Shown: positions 33,977 to 41,850 of the stretch, one piece after another
Layout of the letters: each line of letters starts with the position of its first letter
How positions within the stretch are numbered: position 1 is the stretch's first letter
Assembly: GCA_026394395.1 (NCBI GenBank)
Contig: JAPKYK010000001.1
Coordinates: forward strand, 373,773 to 437,772
DNA length: 64,000 nucleotides
Direction: 5' to 3'
Origin: Methanomassiliicoccales archaeon
Lineage (GTDB): Archaea; Thermoplasmatota; Thermoplasmata; Methanomassiliicoccales; UBA472
The notes under the pieces: model-generated
What the model saw: only the letters and a program-made list of their open reading frames with translations
Database searches by the model: none
What the model was told of the DNA's origin: nothing
Position numbers and translations under genes: made by a program

Positions 33977-34471
33977 ATGGCGTCCAGTGACTTCGACAAG
34001 TTGATGAAGCAAGGTTATCAGCTCATGGAAGAAGGGGAGTACTCTCAAGCCCTGTCCAAGTTCGACAAGGCGATCAAGATGGAACCTTCCGAGCCCTCGG
34101 CCTATCTGGCCAAGGCGGACGCCGGAGTACTAGTTCCAAAGGTCTCGCAGGAGGAGATCGTGGCGCTGTACAAGAAGGCCTCCGAGCTGGACCCCCAGAA
34201 CCCGTTCATTTATCAGGGCTGGGGCGCGTTCTGCATGGACATCGGCCTGTTCAACGACGCCGAGACCTGCTACACCAAAGCCGCCCAGGTGGACCCGGAG
34301 AACGCCATCTACTACTACTCGGAGTTCGGCGTGGAGTACTACAAGAAGGCGCTGGTGGTCTACGAGCAGCGCCTGGACGAACAGACCCGGGCCATCATCG
34401 CCAAGAAAGCGCTCAAGTACCTGCTGAAGTCCATCGATTTGGACGAGGCCGGGGCCAAGAAGTTGCTCTAA
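33977..34471 (+). CDS. Tetratricopeptide-repeat protein
   Basis: 164 residues with about three TPR units: LMEEGEYSQALSKFDKAIKMEPS, an intervening KKASELDPQNP helix pair and DIGLFNDAETCYTKAAQVDPEN. It has no signal peptide or membrane helix, so it is a cytoplasmic scaffold. The partner is unknown. It converges on the small zinc-finger gene with a 2-bp gap. Confidence 0.8.
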   Translation: MASSDFDKLMKQGYQLMEEGEYSQALSKFDKAIKMEPSEPSAYLAKADAGVLVPKVSQEEIVALYKKASELDPQNPFIYQGWGAFCMDIGLFNDAETCYTKAAQVDPENAIYYYSEFGVEYYKKALVVYEQRLDEQTRAIIAKKALKYLLKSIDLDEAGAKKLL

Positions 34472-34473
34472 GC

Positions 34474-34653
34474 TTAATGCAGCAGCTCCTTTTCCGGCGG
34501 TCTTTCATGACCGCGGTCATGTCGGTCCGGTGAACAATTCTGGCACACGTGACCATATCGGTCGAAGTGCTGAGAACAGACCAGCCGACCGCACAGGCTA
34601 CAGCTATATCTTGCCGGCTTTCCGCAATAGGAGCAGAGGCCCAGGACCTCCAT
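34474..34653 (-). CDS. Small zinc-finger protein, 59 residues
   Basis: I found this short gene by translating the minus strand between the TPR gene and the phosphatase gene. It reads MEVLGLCSYCGKPARYSC, then SLCGRLVCSQHF and HVCQNC, so there are four CxxC-like pairs (C7/C10, C18/C21, C26 with H29, C37/C40) able to bind two zinc ions in cross-brace fashion. The tail is basic and acidic. A GATATAAAC element lies about 25 bp before the ATG. The ordered Cys spacing and fitted gene ends make it a credible gene; the role, perhaps RNA or protein binding, is unknown. Confidence 0.75.
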   Translation of the reverse strand: MEVLGLCSYCGKPARYSCSLCGRLVCSQHFDRYGHVCQNCSPDRHDRGHERPPEKELLH

Positions 34654-34691
34654 GGAATTCCATTGTTCGGTCGGTTTATATCATTAACGCC

Positions 34692-35372
34692 TCAGAGCAT
34701 CTTCAGGTGCTCCAGGCCTTCCAGCACGCCCTCGGAGTGCTCTTTCTTCGCCACGTAGTCCGCCGCTTGCTTGGCCAGCTCCGAGGCGTTCCCCACTGCC
34801 ACCCCGTAGCCGCACCCCCGCAGCATGATGGCGTCATTGTCCGCGTCCCCGAAGGCCACCACCTCCGAGGGGTCCAGGTCCAGCAACTGGCAGGCCTTGG
34901 CCACTCCGGCCATCTTGCTGTGCCCCTTCTCCATCATGTGGATGGCGAAGCCGGTGGCCTCGATGTCCACTGGCCATCCTGATAGCAGCTCCCGCACCTT
35001 CACCAGGTCGGCGCTGCGGTTGAGCGCCACCTCGGTCTGCCGCCACTGGTCGGTATAAAGGCGCTTTATCCCAGGTATCTTCTTTTGAAGATGAGCAAAG
35101 GCCCTGAGGGGCTCCTCGTTGGAAAATAGTCGATGTACCTCGTCCCGGTACGAGACGATGCCGCCGTTCTCCGCCACTACCGGTCCTTGGAGACCGATGA
35201 AAGTTGAAAGGCCGTAGGCGATAGGGAGAACGTTCCCGCTGGCCAGCATGACCATGTATCCTTTGTCCTGCACTTTCCTCAACGTCTCTATCCCCAGGGT
35301 CTGGATGACCCTGCGGGGATCGGTGATGGTGCCGTCCACATCGCACACCATCGCCCGATATCGCATCTTCAT
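34692..35372 (-). CDS. HAD-family phosphatase, archaeal phosphoglycolate phosphatase type
   Basis: 226 residues of the Cof/archaeal phosphoglycolate phosphatase group. HAD motif I is DVDGTITD at residues 10-17, motif II is ASGN, the Lys-containing motif III lies near EKGHSKM and motif IV is FGDADNDAIM. The cap (residues about 85-155) is the C2 type. Phosphoglycolate is the family substrate, but sugar phosphates are possible. The ATG overlaps the mptA stop (ATGA), so the two genes are translationally coupled. Confidence 0.88.
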   Translation of the reverse strand: MKMRYRAMVCDVDGTITDPRRVIQTLGIETLRKVQDKGYMVMLASGNVLPIAYGLSTFIGLQGPVVAENGGIVSYRDEVHRLFSNEEPLRAFAHLQKKIPGIKRLYTDQWRQTEVALNRSADLVKVRELLSGWPVDIEATGFAIHMMEKGHSKMAGVAKACQLLDLDPSEVVAFGDADNDAIMLRGCGYGVAVGNASELAKQAADYVAKKEHSEGVLEGLEHLKML

Positions 35373-36031
35373 TCCGAATCCCGTCGCAGCTCGCCGAGGG
35401 TGGTGATCCTCTCGGCCATGGCGTTGTGCTTGTGGATGGACTCCTTGCTCTCCGACCGCACGATGACCTCGGTCGTGTCGGGCAGGTCGCTGTAGCGCTC
35501 CACGACGGCCTTGAGGATGTCGCGCACGATGTCCTCGACGAACTTGTCCACCGACTCCATGGCGCAGGGGCAGGCGGTCATGCCTATGACCCGCACGCCG
35601 ATCATCTTGGTCATGCCATTGCCCCGTTTGTGGCTGGCCTTGGCCACCAGCTTGTAGGACTCTATGCTCTTGCGTCCGGTCGGCAAGGTCCTCTCCAGGA
35701 AGTAGTCGGCGTTTATGTGCACCTCGGCGTAGGTGGCGTAATCGTGGCGCTCCAGCAGCTTGCGGCACACGTCCGCGGCCAGGACCTCCAGTCCCTTGAT
35801 CGGCTGGCTTACCCCCTGCTCCACGATCTCCGAAATGACCTCCAGGTTCCGGGAGAGGTGGGAGCCCCTCTGGGTGGAAGGCAGGTCGACGAAAACGTCG
35901 ATATCGCAGTTGAGGCAGGTGTCCTTGCCCCCGCGGTGCACCCGCACCGGCTTCTTGACCCCGGTGACCCCCACCCGGGTCAATTTGAACCCATTGGTCA
36001 AATGCCGGTTCTGAACATCGCTCTTAGAAAT
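35369..36031 (-). CDS. mptA: GTP cyclohydrolase MptA (FolE2-like), with an abnormal start
   Basis: The Fe(II)-dependent enzyme that converts GTP to 7,8-dihydroneopterin 2',3'-cyclic phosphate for tetrahydromethanopterin or folate-like cofactors. Family motifs are KLTRVGVTGVKKPV, CDIDVFVDLPSTQRGSHLSR, GMTACPCAME and ESIHKHNAMAERI. The conserved N-terminal DVQN lies at 36019-36008, upstream of the first usable start (TTG, 36001). In frame above it are an ATT at 36031 and then a TGA that directly follows an ATG (36037-36035) with GGAGG eight bases before and a TATA box at 36063-36073. Either a nonsense change or error has hit codon 2, or translation begins at ATT. Confidence 0.85.
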   Translation of the reverse strand: MSKSDVQNRHLTNGFKLTRVGVTGVKKPVRVHRGGKDTCLNCDIDVFVDLPSTQRGSHLSRNLEVISEIVEQGVSQPIKGLEVLAADVCRKLLERHDYATYAEVHINADYFLERTLPTGRKSIESYKLVAKASHKRGNGMTKMIGVRVIGMTACPCAMESVDKFVEDIVRDILKAVVERYSDLPDTTEVIVRSESKESIHKHNAMAERITTLGELRRDSE

Positions 36032-36062
36032 TCACATCACCGCTTCCTCCATCCGGGGATTC

Positions 36063-36073
36063 ATTTTATATCT
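36063..36073 (-). promoter_or_regulatory. TATA box of the mptA operon
   Basis: AGATATAAAAT on the minus strand lies about 30 bp before the ATG at 36037. This supports that ATG, and not the downstream TTG, as the original start of mptA. Confidence 0.5.
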
Positions 36074-36164
36074 TAGCCTATCAACAATTTTTTTGGTAAA
36101 CGATGTTCCAACTGGTCGAACTTCCTTCAGCAGTCATTTATACGGAATACAAAATCACCATACG

Positions 36165-36806
36165 ATGATATGTGGCCTTGACGAAGCTGGCCGGGGTCCG
36201 GTCATGGGACCCCTGGTAGTGGCCGCAGTGCTGGTGGAGGACGACCGGCTCTTCCGCGAATGGGGGGTCAAGGACTCCAAGCAGCACAAACCGGAGGAGA
36301 GGGAACGGCTATCTGAGCTGATCAAGGCCTATTCGTCCTGGAAGGTGGTGGTCATCACCCCGGAGTCCATCGACGACCGGAAAGGGTCCACCTCGCTCAA
36401 CACCCTGGAGATAAGGGCCTTCGCCTCCCTCCTGGACGACCTGCGCCCGCAGAAGGCCTTCGTGGACGCCTGCGATGTGAACGAGGTCAACTTCCGCCGT
36501 CTGCTCATGAGGCAGACCAAGTGCGGAGCGGAGCTGGTCTGCGAGCACAAGGCGGACGAGAACTATCCTGTGGTCTCCGCAGCCTCCATCATAGCCAAGG
36601 TCCATCGGGACGAGGCGATGCGCTGCATCGGGGCAGAGCTGGGAGATGTCGGCAGCGGTTACACCTCCGATCCCAAGACCAGGGCCTTCCTGGAAAAATG
36701 GATAAGGGAGAAGGGGGATTTGCCACCCCATACCCGGAGATCATGGGCGACGGCCAAGGAGATGCTTGGCGTGTCCAAGGTCTCCAAGCTGGACGAATGG
36801 GAGTGA
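36165..36806 (+). CDS. rnhB: Ribonuclease HII
   Basis: 213 residues. It removes single ribonucleotides and RNA primers from DNA. The DEAGRG motif is at residues 6-11, the second acidic site is FVDACDV, and CEHKADENYPVVSAASIIAKVHRDE completes the active site. A C-terminal GSGYTSDPKTRAFLEKW segment is normal for archaeal RNase HII. I chose ATG 36165 because ATTTATAC lies about 25 bp upstream and the product begins MICGLDEAGRG. Confidence 0.95.
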   Translation: MICGLDEAGRGPVMGPLVVAAVLVEDDRLFREWGVKDSKQHKPEERERLSELIKAYSSWKVVVITPESIDDRKGSTSLNTLEIRAFASLLDDLRPQKAFVDACDVNEVNFRRLLMRQTKCGAELVCEHKADENYPVVSAASIIAKVHRDEAMRCIGAELGDVGSGYTSDPKTRAFLEKWIREKGDLPPHTRRSWATAKEMLGVSKVSKLDEWE

Positions 36807-36810
36807 TTTT

Positions 36811-37143
36811 ATGGCGGTCAAACAACACCTGCTCAACGCTATCGACAAGTTCAACGAGAAGATGCAGTGCGACGCCCAGCTGCGGGAAGAGGTGGGCGCC
36901 CTGAAGAAGCAGGTCAACATCGACCTGGGGACGGAGCATTACTCCTTCCTCCTCAAGGACAGCTGCATATCCCATTTCGACGAAGGGGTGCTGGAGTGCC
37001 CGGACATCGTGGTGTGCTCGGACCCCCAGACCATCGAGGACCTTTTCACTGGCAAGCTGAAGCCCATGAAGGCCTGGGCCTTGCGCAAAGTGGTCATAAA
37101 AGGTTCGCTCGAGGACGTGTTGAAGCTGCGCAAGTTCTTTTGA
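36811..37143 (+). CDS. SCP2-like sterol-carrier-domain protein
   Basis: 110 residues matching the small SCP2 fold: a helical N-terminus (AVKQHLLNAIDKFNEKM), a beta sheet with FLLKDSCISHF, then PDIVVCSDPQTIEDLFTGKLKPMKAWALRKVVIKGSLEDVLKLRKFF. Stand-alone SCP2 proteins bind hydrophobic ligands such as lipids or acyl-CoA. It starts 4 bp after rnhB and is probably on the same mRNA. Confidence 0.82.
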   Translation: MAVKQHLLNAIDKFNEKMQCDAQLREEVGALKKQVNIDLGTEHYSFLLKDSCISHFDEGVLECPDIVVCSDPQTIEDLFTGKLKPMKAWALRKVVIKGSLEDVLKLRKFF

Positions 37144-37206
37144 ACCAGCCTTCCATCGCAGGTAGAAAGGTTTATAACCGGCCTAAGCATGATGGGGAAA
37201 TACCAT

Positions 37207-37281
37207 AGCGGGGTAGGGTAGCCAGGACATCCCGTCGGGCTCATAACCCGGAGACCGGTCGTTCAAATCGACCCCCCGCTA
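37207..37281 (+). tRNA. Initiator tRNA-Met (anticodon CAT)
   Basis: The 75-nt sequence folds as a cloverleaf with acceptor AGCGGGG/CCCCGCT, discriminator A, anticodon loop CTCATAA and T loop TTCAAAT. The A1-T72 pair and the run of three G-C pairs next to the anticodon loop (GGG/CCC) are hallmarks of archaeal initiator tRNA. CCA is not encoded and there is no intron. TTTATAA at about 37170-37176 lies 30-35 bp upstream. Confidence 0.93.
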
Positions 37282-37352
37282 CTTCTTCTGAACTCTTCGG
37301 TCCTCTCAACTTCCATATACGTTCTCCTCCATTCCATATCGCCGGACGACAT

Positions 37353-38879
37353 ATGCGGAAGGAAGTGCTGGTCATAGGGGGCGGAGCTACCGGGGCCGGG
37401 GTGGTCCGAGACCTCGCCCTCCGAGGCGTGGACTGCGCCCTGCTGGAGATGGGCGACTACTGCCACGGGGCCAGCGGCGGCAATCATGGGCTTCTTCACA
37501 GCGGCGGGCGCTACGCGGTCAAGGATGCCTCCTCGGCCAGCGAGTGCGCCCATGAGAACGCCATACTGAGGAGGATCGCCCCCTTCTGCATCGAGACCAC
37601 CGGTGGCCTTTTCGTTTCCCTGCCCGATGACGATCCCAATTTCCCCGAGACCTTCGGCAAGGCCTGCCAAGTGACCGGAGTACAGGCCCAGGAGGTCACG
37701 GTAAAGGAGGCGCTGTCGTTGGAACCAGGCCTCAGCCGTGACGTCGTGCGCTGTTTCGAGGTCCCGGACGGTTCCATCGACCCATTCTCCCTGGTCCTGG
37801 CAAACCTGGACCAGGCCCGGGAGGGCGGCGCGTGCGTGCTGAACCATTGTCAGGTCACCGCCCTGCATATGGACGGTGAGCGGGTGGACCGGGTCGAGTA
37901 CCTGGACGGGCGGGACGGTCAGAAGCACGCGGTCCTCCCGGAGGTCGTGGTGAACGCCGCGGGAGCCTGGACGCCGACCATCGCCAAGATGGCCGAGGTG
38001 GAAATGCCCATGGCGTTGGACCAGGGAAGCATGCTGGTGCTGGACGGCCGCCTCTGCGGCCGTGTGATCGACCGGCTGCGCCCCCCGTCCAACGGGGACA
38101 TCGCTGTGCCCAACCATACTTCCACCGTCCTGGGCACGACGTCCGCCTCCGTGGACTCGCCGGAGAAGGCCGAGGTCACCGCCAAGGATGCCGGACTGCT
38201 GTTGCACGAAATCTCAGCTATGTTGCCTGAGTGCCGCAGCGCCCGGGTCGTACGGGCGTACTGCGGGGTCAGACCCCTGCTGGGCGGAACGGGGGGCCGG
38301 GAGGCCAGCCGGTCCTTCAGCATAGTCCGGAACGAGAGAGCGGAGAACCTGCTGAGCGTGGCCGGAGGAAAGCTGACCACCTATCGCCTCATGGCCGAAA
38401 AGGTCTCCGACCAGGCCTGCGCGTTGCTGGGTAAGACATGTCATTGCCGGACCCACATCGAAACGCTCGGTCCTGACACCCCCGTCCTGGGCAAGGGAAT
38501 CGCCTTGGCCAGACTGCACCGCAAATACGGTGATAGAGCACTATCCATACCCATAGCCGATCAGCGTCTGATTTGCTCCTGCGAACAGGTGCTGAGGTCC
38601 GAGGTCCAATACGTCATGGAGGACCCGGACGTCCTGACCATGACCGACGTCATGCGCCGGACCAGGGCCGGCATGGGCTATTGCCAGGGCCTGGACTGCT
38701 CCCTCGGCGTACTGGAAATGTTCGTGGAGGCCAGGGACGCGGACCCCATGTCCACGCTCGCCGAGTTCCTGGACGAGAGGGATAAAGGCGCATCGGTCCC
38801 CGGGGAACAGTCGAGGCAGGAACTACTGCGCAGGCATCTGCTCCAAGGCGTATACGGCGTCAGGAGGCTGGAGCGATGA
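37353..38879 (+). CDS. glpA: Anaerobic glycerol-3-phosphate dehydrogenase subunit A
   Basis: 508 residues. The FAD-binding GGGATGAGVVRDLALRG is at the N-terminus, the FAD-dependent oxidoreductase domain runs to about 350 with NAAGAWTPTIAKMA and VAGGKLTTYRLMAEK, and the C-terminal BFD-like domain carries cysteines (ICSCEQV ... RAGMGYCQGLDC) for a [2Fe-2S] or similar cluster. It oxidises sn-glycerol-3-phosphate to dihydroxyacetone phosphate. Its TGA overlaps the glpB ATG. It begins 71 bp after the initiator tRNA. Confidence 0.93.
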   Translation: MRKEVLVIGGGATGAGVVRDLALRGVDCALLEMGDYCHGASGGNHGLLHSGGRYAVKDASSASECAHENAILRRIAPFCIETTGGLFVSLPDDDPNFPETFGKACQVTGVQAQEVTVKEALSLEPGLSRDVVRCFEVPDGSIDPFSLVLANLDQAREGGACVLNHCQVTALHMDGERVDRVEYLDGRDGQKHAVLPEVVVNAAGAWTPTIAKMAEVEMPMALDQGSMLVLDGRLCGRVIDRLRPPSNGDIAVPNHTSTVLGTTSASVDSPEKAEVTAKDAGLLLHEISAMLPECRSARVVRAYCGVRPLLGGTGGREASRSFSIVRNERAENLLSVAGGKLTTYRLMAEKVSDQACALLGKTCHCRTHIETLGPDTPVLGKGIALARLHRKYGDRALSIPIADQRLICSCEQVLRSEVQYVMEDPDVLTMTDVMRRTRAGMGYCQGLDCSLGVLEMFVEARDADPMSTLAEFLDERDKGASVPGEQSRQELLRRHLLQGVYGVRRLER

Positions 38880-39931
38880 GAAAGGCCTTGGTCGTGGGGA
38901 TGGGCGCCTCCGGTCTGTTGGCCTCCACCTTGCTGGCCCTTAAAGGCTGGAAGGTGACCGCCGTCGGTCGGGGCACACCGGCGAGCGCCATGTCCACTGG
39001 CTGCGTCAGGGGCGTTCTCCACCCAGAATGCATGAAGGAGGTTCAGACCCTGTTCCAGGCGGCCGGCATGCCCATGGTCGGCAGGAACGAGACCAGGACG
39101 GGAGCTACCAATATAGGCACCCGATTCGAATGTACGCTGTCCCCTCAACGTTCCACCTGGGACCAGGGAGATGGGCCGAAAAGCCTGACCGTCCTGGGAT
39201 CGGACGGACACCCTTCCATGCGTCCCATGCTCGCCGCCTCGGTCCTGAACACCTGGGGACCCAAGACCAAAGGGAGAAAGCTGGAGCTCAAGGTTCCCGC
39301 GGACATATCCCTGTCCACGATCTTCCGTTCAGAGGGCATGATCGATTATTTGGTGAACGAGGTCCAGCAATGCTCGGGCGAAGCGGTCCTGCTGCCATCG
39401 TTGTTCTCCTTATCGGATTACGGGCGATGGCAGGAACTGGAACGCCGCAGCGGGAGGAAGGTGCTGGAGGCAGTGACCCCCCTCGGAGAGCCAGGGCTGC
39501 GGTTCGTTCAGGCGCTGGAGGCCGGTGCGGCTCGTTCAGGGGTCGAACTGTGGCCTGGCCGCAAAATGACCTCATTGAAAGTTAAAGGGAATGCTCTCTT
39601 GGAGGCCGAGGTACAAGGCGAACTCGAATCCAGATGGGTCGAGGCGGACGCGGTGCTCATGGCCTCCGGCGGACCTCTGGGGGACGGGCTGCTGCTACGG
39701 GAAGGCATGACCGATCCGTTCGGCACCTTCCGTTTGGCCAACGCCGGTCCAGCTATCGAGAACGGTTACGCTCATCGCCAAGGAAGGCTGCTGGCGAAGG
39801 ACGGGTCGGTAATGGAGAACGTGTTCGGTGCCGGCGACTGTTTGGCCTCCCCGAAAAGGAAGTACGGACAAGGGCTGGCCGAGGCGCTCAACGATGCCTG
39901 GGACATCGTACAGGCCATGGAGGCCGTATGA
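38876..39931 (+). CDS. glpB: Anaerobic glycerol-3-phosphate dehydrogenase subunit B
   Basis: 351 residues with an N-terminal dinucleotide fold (VVGMGASGLLASTLLALKGW) and a C-terminal FGAGDCLASPKRKYGQGLAEALNDAW that closes the flavin site. GlpB links the GlpA flavoprotein to the membrane-associated GlpC. It overlaps both neighbours by 4 bp, so the three proteins are likely made in equal amounts. Confidence 0.9.
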   Translation: MRKALVVGMGASGLLASTLLALKGWKVTAVGRGTPASAMSTGCVRGVLHPECMKEVQTLFQAAGMPMVGRNETRTGATNIGTRFECTLSPQRSTWDQGDGPKSLTVLGSDGHPSMRPMLAASVLNTWGPKTKGRKLELKVPADISLSTIFRSEGMIDYLVNEVQQCSGEAVLLPSLFSLSDYGRWQELERRSGRKVLEAVTPLGEPGLRFVQALEAGAARSGVELWPGRKMTSLKVKGNALLEAEVQGELESRWVEADAVLMASGGPLGDGLLLREGMTDPFGTFRLANAGPAIENGYAHRQGRLLAKDGSVMENVFGAGDCLASPKRKYGQGLAEALNDAWDIVQAMEAV

Positions 39932-40917
39932 ACGAAGGGCGCTGCATCAAGTGCGGCAGCTGCCTGCGGGCCTGTCCGGTTCTAAACGATCACGCTGGAA
40001 GGTCCTTCCCCGGGCCCAGGACAGTGGGGGTGGACGCCCCCCGCTTCCCCGAACAGTACAGCATAGGCAGCGACGCCCTGATGTGCACCATGTGCCACGC
40101 CTGCGAGTGGGCCTGCCCTTCGTCCATTACCCTCACCCGCTCCATGGCCAAACTGAGGGAGGGACTGGCCACCGCGACCGCGCCCCTGCCGGGCCACCGG
40201 CGCATGAAGGAGAACGTGAGGCGCTTCGGCCGGACGGTGGAAGGGGATTTTCAGGGATGGAAGGAGAACGGGAAGAAGGTGCTCTACTTCCCCGGCTGCA
40301 TCGGACTGGGGCGGCAGCCAGAGCTGGTCGAGGCCGCCTCCCGTTTTCTTGATTCCATGGGGATCGAGCATGACATCTCTAGCCAGGTGGTATGCTGCGG
40401 CTCGCCCCTGCTGAAGATAGGCGCCACCGCGGAAGCGGAGGAGCTTAAGCGGAAGAACATGGAGGTCTTCGCCGCCTACGACCAGATAATCACGTCCTGC
40501 CCCGGGTGCACCTACCAGCTGAGGGAGCATTACGGTGTTCAGGTCAAGCATCTGGTGGAGCTGCTTCCCGGACGGTCGTTCAGATCCAAGGCCGAGGGAC
40601 GCTGGGCCTTGCAGATCCCTTGTCATCTGAAACGGGGGTTGAGCCCCTGGGCGGCCGAGGGCATGGTCGACGCCCTGGTCCAGGCCGGTATTGACATCGT
40701 CAGGCTGAAGGAAGAGGACTCCTGCTGCGGCGGGGGAGGCGGGCTGCTCTCGGGGTTCCCGGAAACATCGTCATCCATGGCCAGGTCCAAGGCCGAGGTC
40801 TACGAAAAGGCGGGGGCGAAGGGGGTCATCACCTCCTGCCCCTTCTGCTCCCTGAACCTGAGGAAGGCCGGATTGGTGGTCCTGGACGTGTCACAGGTCC
40901 TGGCGTGGAAAGAATGA
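39928..40917 (+). CDS. glpC: Anaerobic glycerol-3-phosphate dehydrogenase subunit C (HdrD-like Fe-S protein)
   Basis: 329 residues with two [4Fe-4S] motifs at the N-terminus (CIKCGSCLRACP, CTMCHACEWACP) and two CCG domains (VVCCGSPLL ... CPGCTY and SCCGGGGG ... CPFC). This layout is shared by GlpC and heterodisulfide reductase subunit HdrD. Electrons from GlpA probably go to a menaquinone-type carrier or another Fe-S partner; no membrane helix is evident. No glycerol kinase or GlpF is seen within the window. Confidence 0.9.
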   Translation: MNEGRCIKCGSCLRACPVLNDHAGRSFPGPRTVGVDAPRFPEQYSIGSDALMCTMCHACEWACPSSITLTRSMAKLREGLATATAPLPGHRRMKENVRRFGRTVEGDFQGWKENGKKVLYFPGCIGLGRQPELVEAASRFLDSMGIEHDISSQVVCCGSPLLKIGATAEAEELKRKNMEVFAAYDQIITSCPGCTYQLREHYGVQVKHLVELLPGRSFRSKAEGRWALQIPCHLKRGLSPWAAEGMVDALVQAGIDIVRLKEEDSCCGGGGGLLSGFPETSSSMARSKAEVYEKAGAKGVITSCPFCSLNLRKAGLVVLDVSQVLAWKE

Positions 40918-40956
40918 GATAGCATCAAATACACCTTGCACGATTGGACGCCCCAG

Positions 40957-41160
40957 ATGACGAAAGCGCTCTGTTTCTCATGCCTGCATCGCGAGAACCG
41001 CCCGGAACTGGGGCTCAGCGATCAGCTCATCTACTGCCGCAAGAAGGAGATGGTGGTCCGGCCGAAGATAGAGTGCAACTTATATTCCAAAGCCACCAGC
41101 AAAGCGGTGCAGGAGCTCAATCGAGCCCTGTACGGCGTCATGGAAGAAGCCGAAGAATGA
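40957..41160 (+). CDS. Small four-cysteine protein
   Basis: 67 residues with CFSCLHRENRP near the start and YCRKKEMVVRPKIECNLY in the middle, which gives four cysteines able to bind one zinc or a cluster. The rest is helical and acidic. I prefer the ATG at 40957 over an upstream TTG. It follows glpC by 39 bp and abuts the convergent KaiC-like gene (stop to stop). No function can be assigned. Confidence 0.65.
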   Translation: MTKALCFSCLHRENRPELGLSDQLIYCRKKEMVVRPKIECNLYSKATSKAVQELNRALYGVMEEAEE

Positions 41161-41841
41161 TCACTTCCACTGCAGCACGTGGGTCGAGGCCTCGTCCCCG
41201 ATCGACGCGATCTCGAACGGTATCCAACGATTGGACGCGGACATGCCGCGCATATGCCTCACCCTCATCATGCGATTGAGGTCCGTATCGAACCTTAGTT
41301 CCAATACGCCGTCCGCCAGGGCCATGAGGTGGTTCAGGGACTTCTCGTCATGTACTCCGTCGAACACCGCGATGAAGGCCGTTCCGAACTCGCTCCTTAT
41401 GCGCGATGCGCTGATCTGGAAGAACTTGAGCACCACGCTCGGCTGGTTGTAAAGGAAAAGCGTGGAGAGGGTGTGGACGAAGACGCGCAGGGGCTTCTTG
41501 ACCTCAGCGTGGATGTTGGCCACATTGAACATGATCCCTTCTAGGTCGTGGATGCGCCGCACCTTGTCCTTCTCCTGCCCGTCCCGGTCCTCGGAATTGC
41601 CGAGGAGGCTGGAATGGTAATCGATGACGTACAGACCGTCACCCAGCCGGTCCATCGGTATGCCGAAGCGCTCCATCATGTTCAGGAGGTCCCGCGGCAG
41701 CATGTCCATGGAGACGAAGACCACCGGCTCTCCGTCGTCCAGGTATTCCTTGACCATGCTCAACTCGAACTCCAGCAGGCCTACTCCCGGGCTTCCGAGC
41801 AGCAGGACCGAGCACATCTGAGGGAAATTGGTCTTGAACAT
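41161..41841 (-). CDS. KaiC/RecA-like protein with degenerate P-loop
   Basis: 226 residues with the RecA-fold outline of the KaiC/RAD55 family: LLLGSPGVGLLEFELSMVKEYLDDGEPVVFVSMD, then PLRVFVHTLSTLF at the Walker B place and DGVLELRFD near the end. The P-loop reads GSPGVGLL in place of GxxGxGKT, so the nucleotide-binding lysine is absent and ATP hydrolysis is unlikely. It lies 9 bp downstream of an intact-P-loop paralogue, so a pseudo-ATPase partner is probable. Confidence 0.78.
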   Translation of the reverse strand: MFKTNFPQMCSVLLLGSPGVGLLEFELSMVKEYLDDGEPVVFVSMDMLPRDLLNMMERFGIPMDRLGDGLYVIDYHSSLLGNSEDRDGQEKDKVRRIHDLEGIMFNVANIHAEVKKPLRVFVHTLSTLFLYNQPSVVLKFFQISASRIRSEFGTAFIAVFDGVHDEKSLNHLMALADGVLELRFDTDLNRMMRVRHMRGMSASNRWIPFEIASIGDEASTHVLQWK

Positions 41842-41850
41842 AGGATCACC

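Noticed and set aside
37353..40917. Heterodisulfide reductase HdrD operon
   Set aside because: The last gene is HdrD-like, but the two upstream genes are clear GlpA and GlpB flavoproteins.
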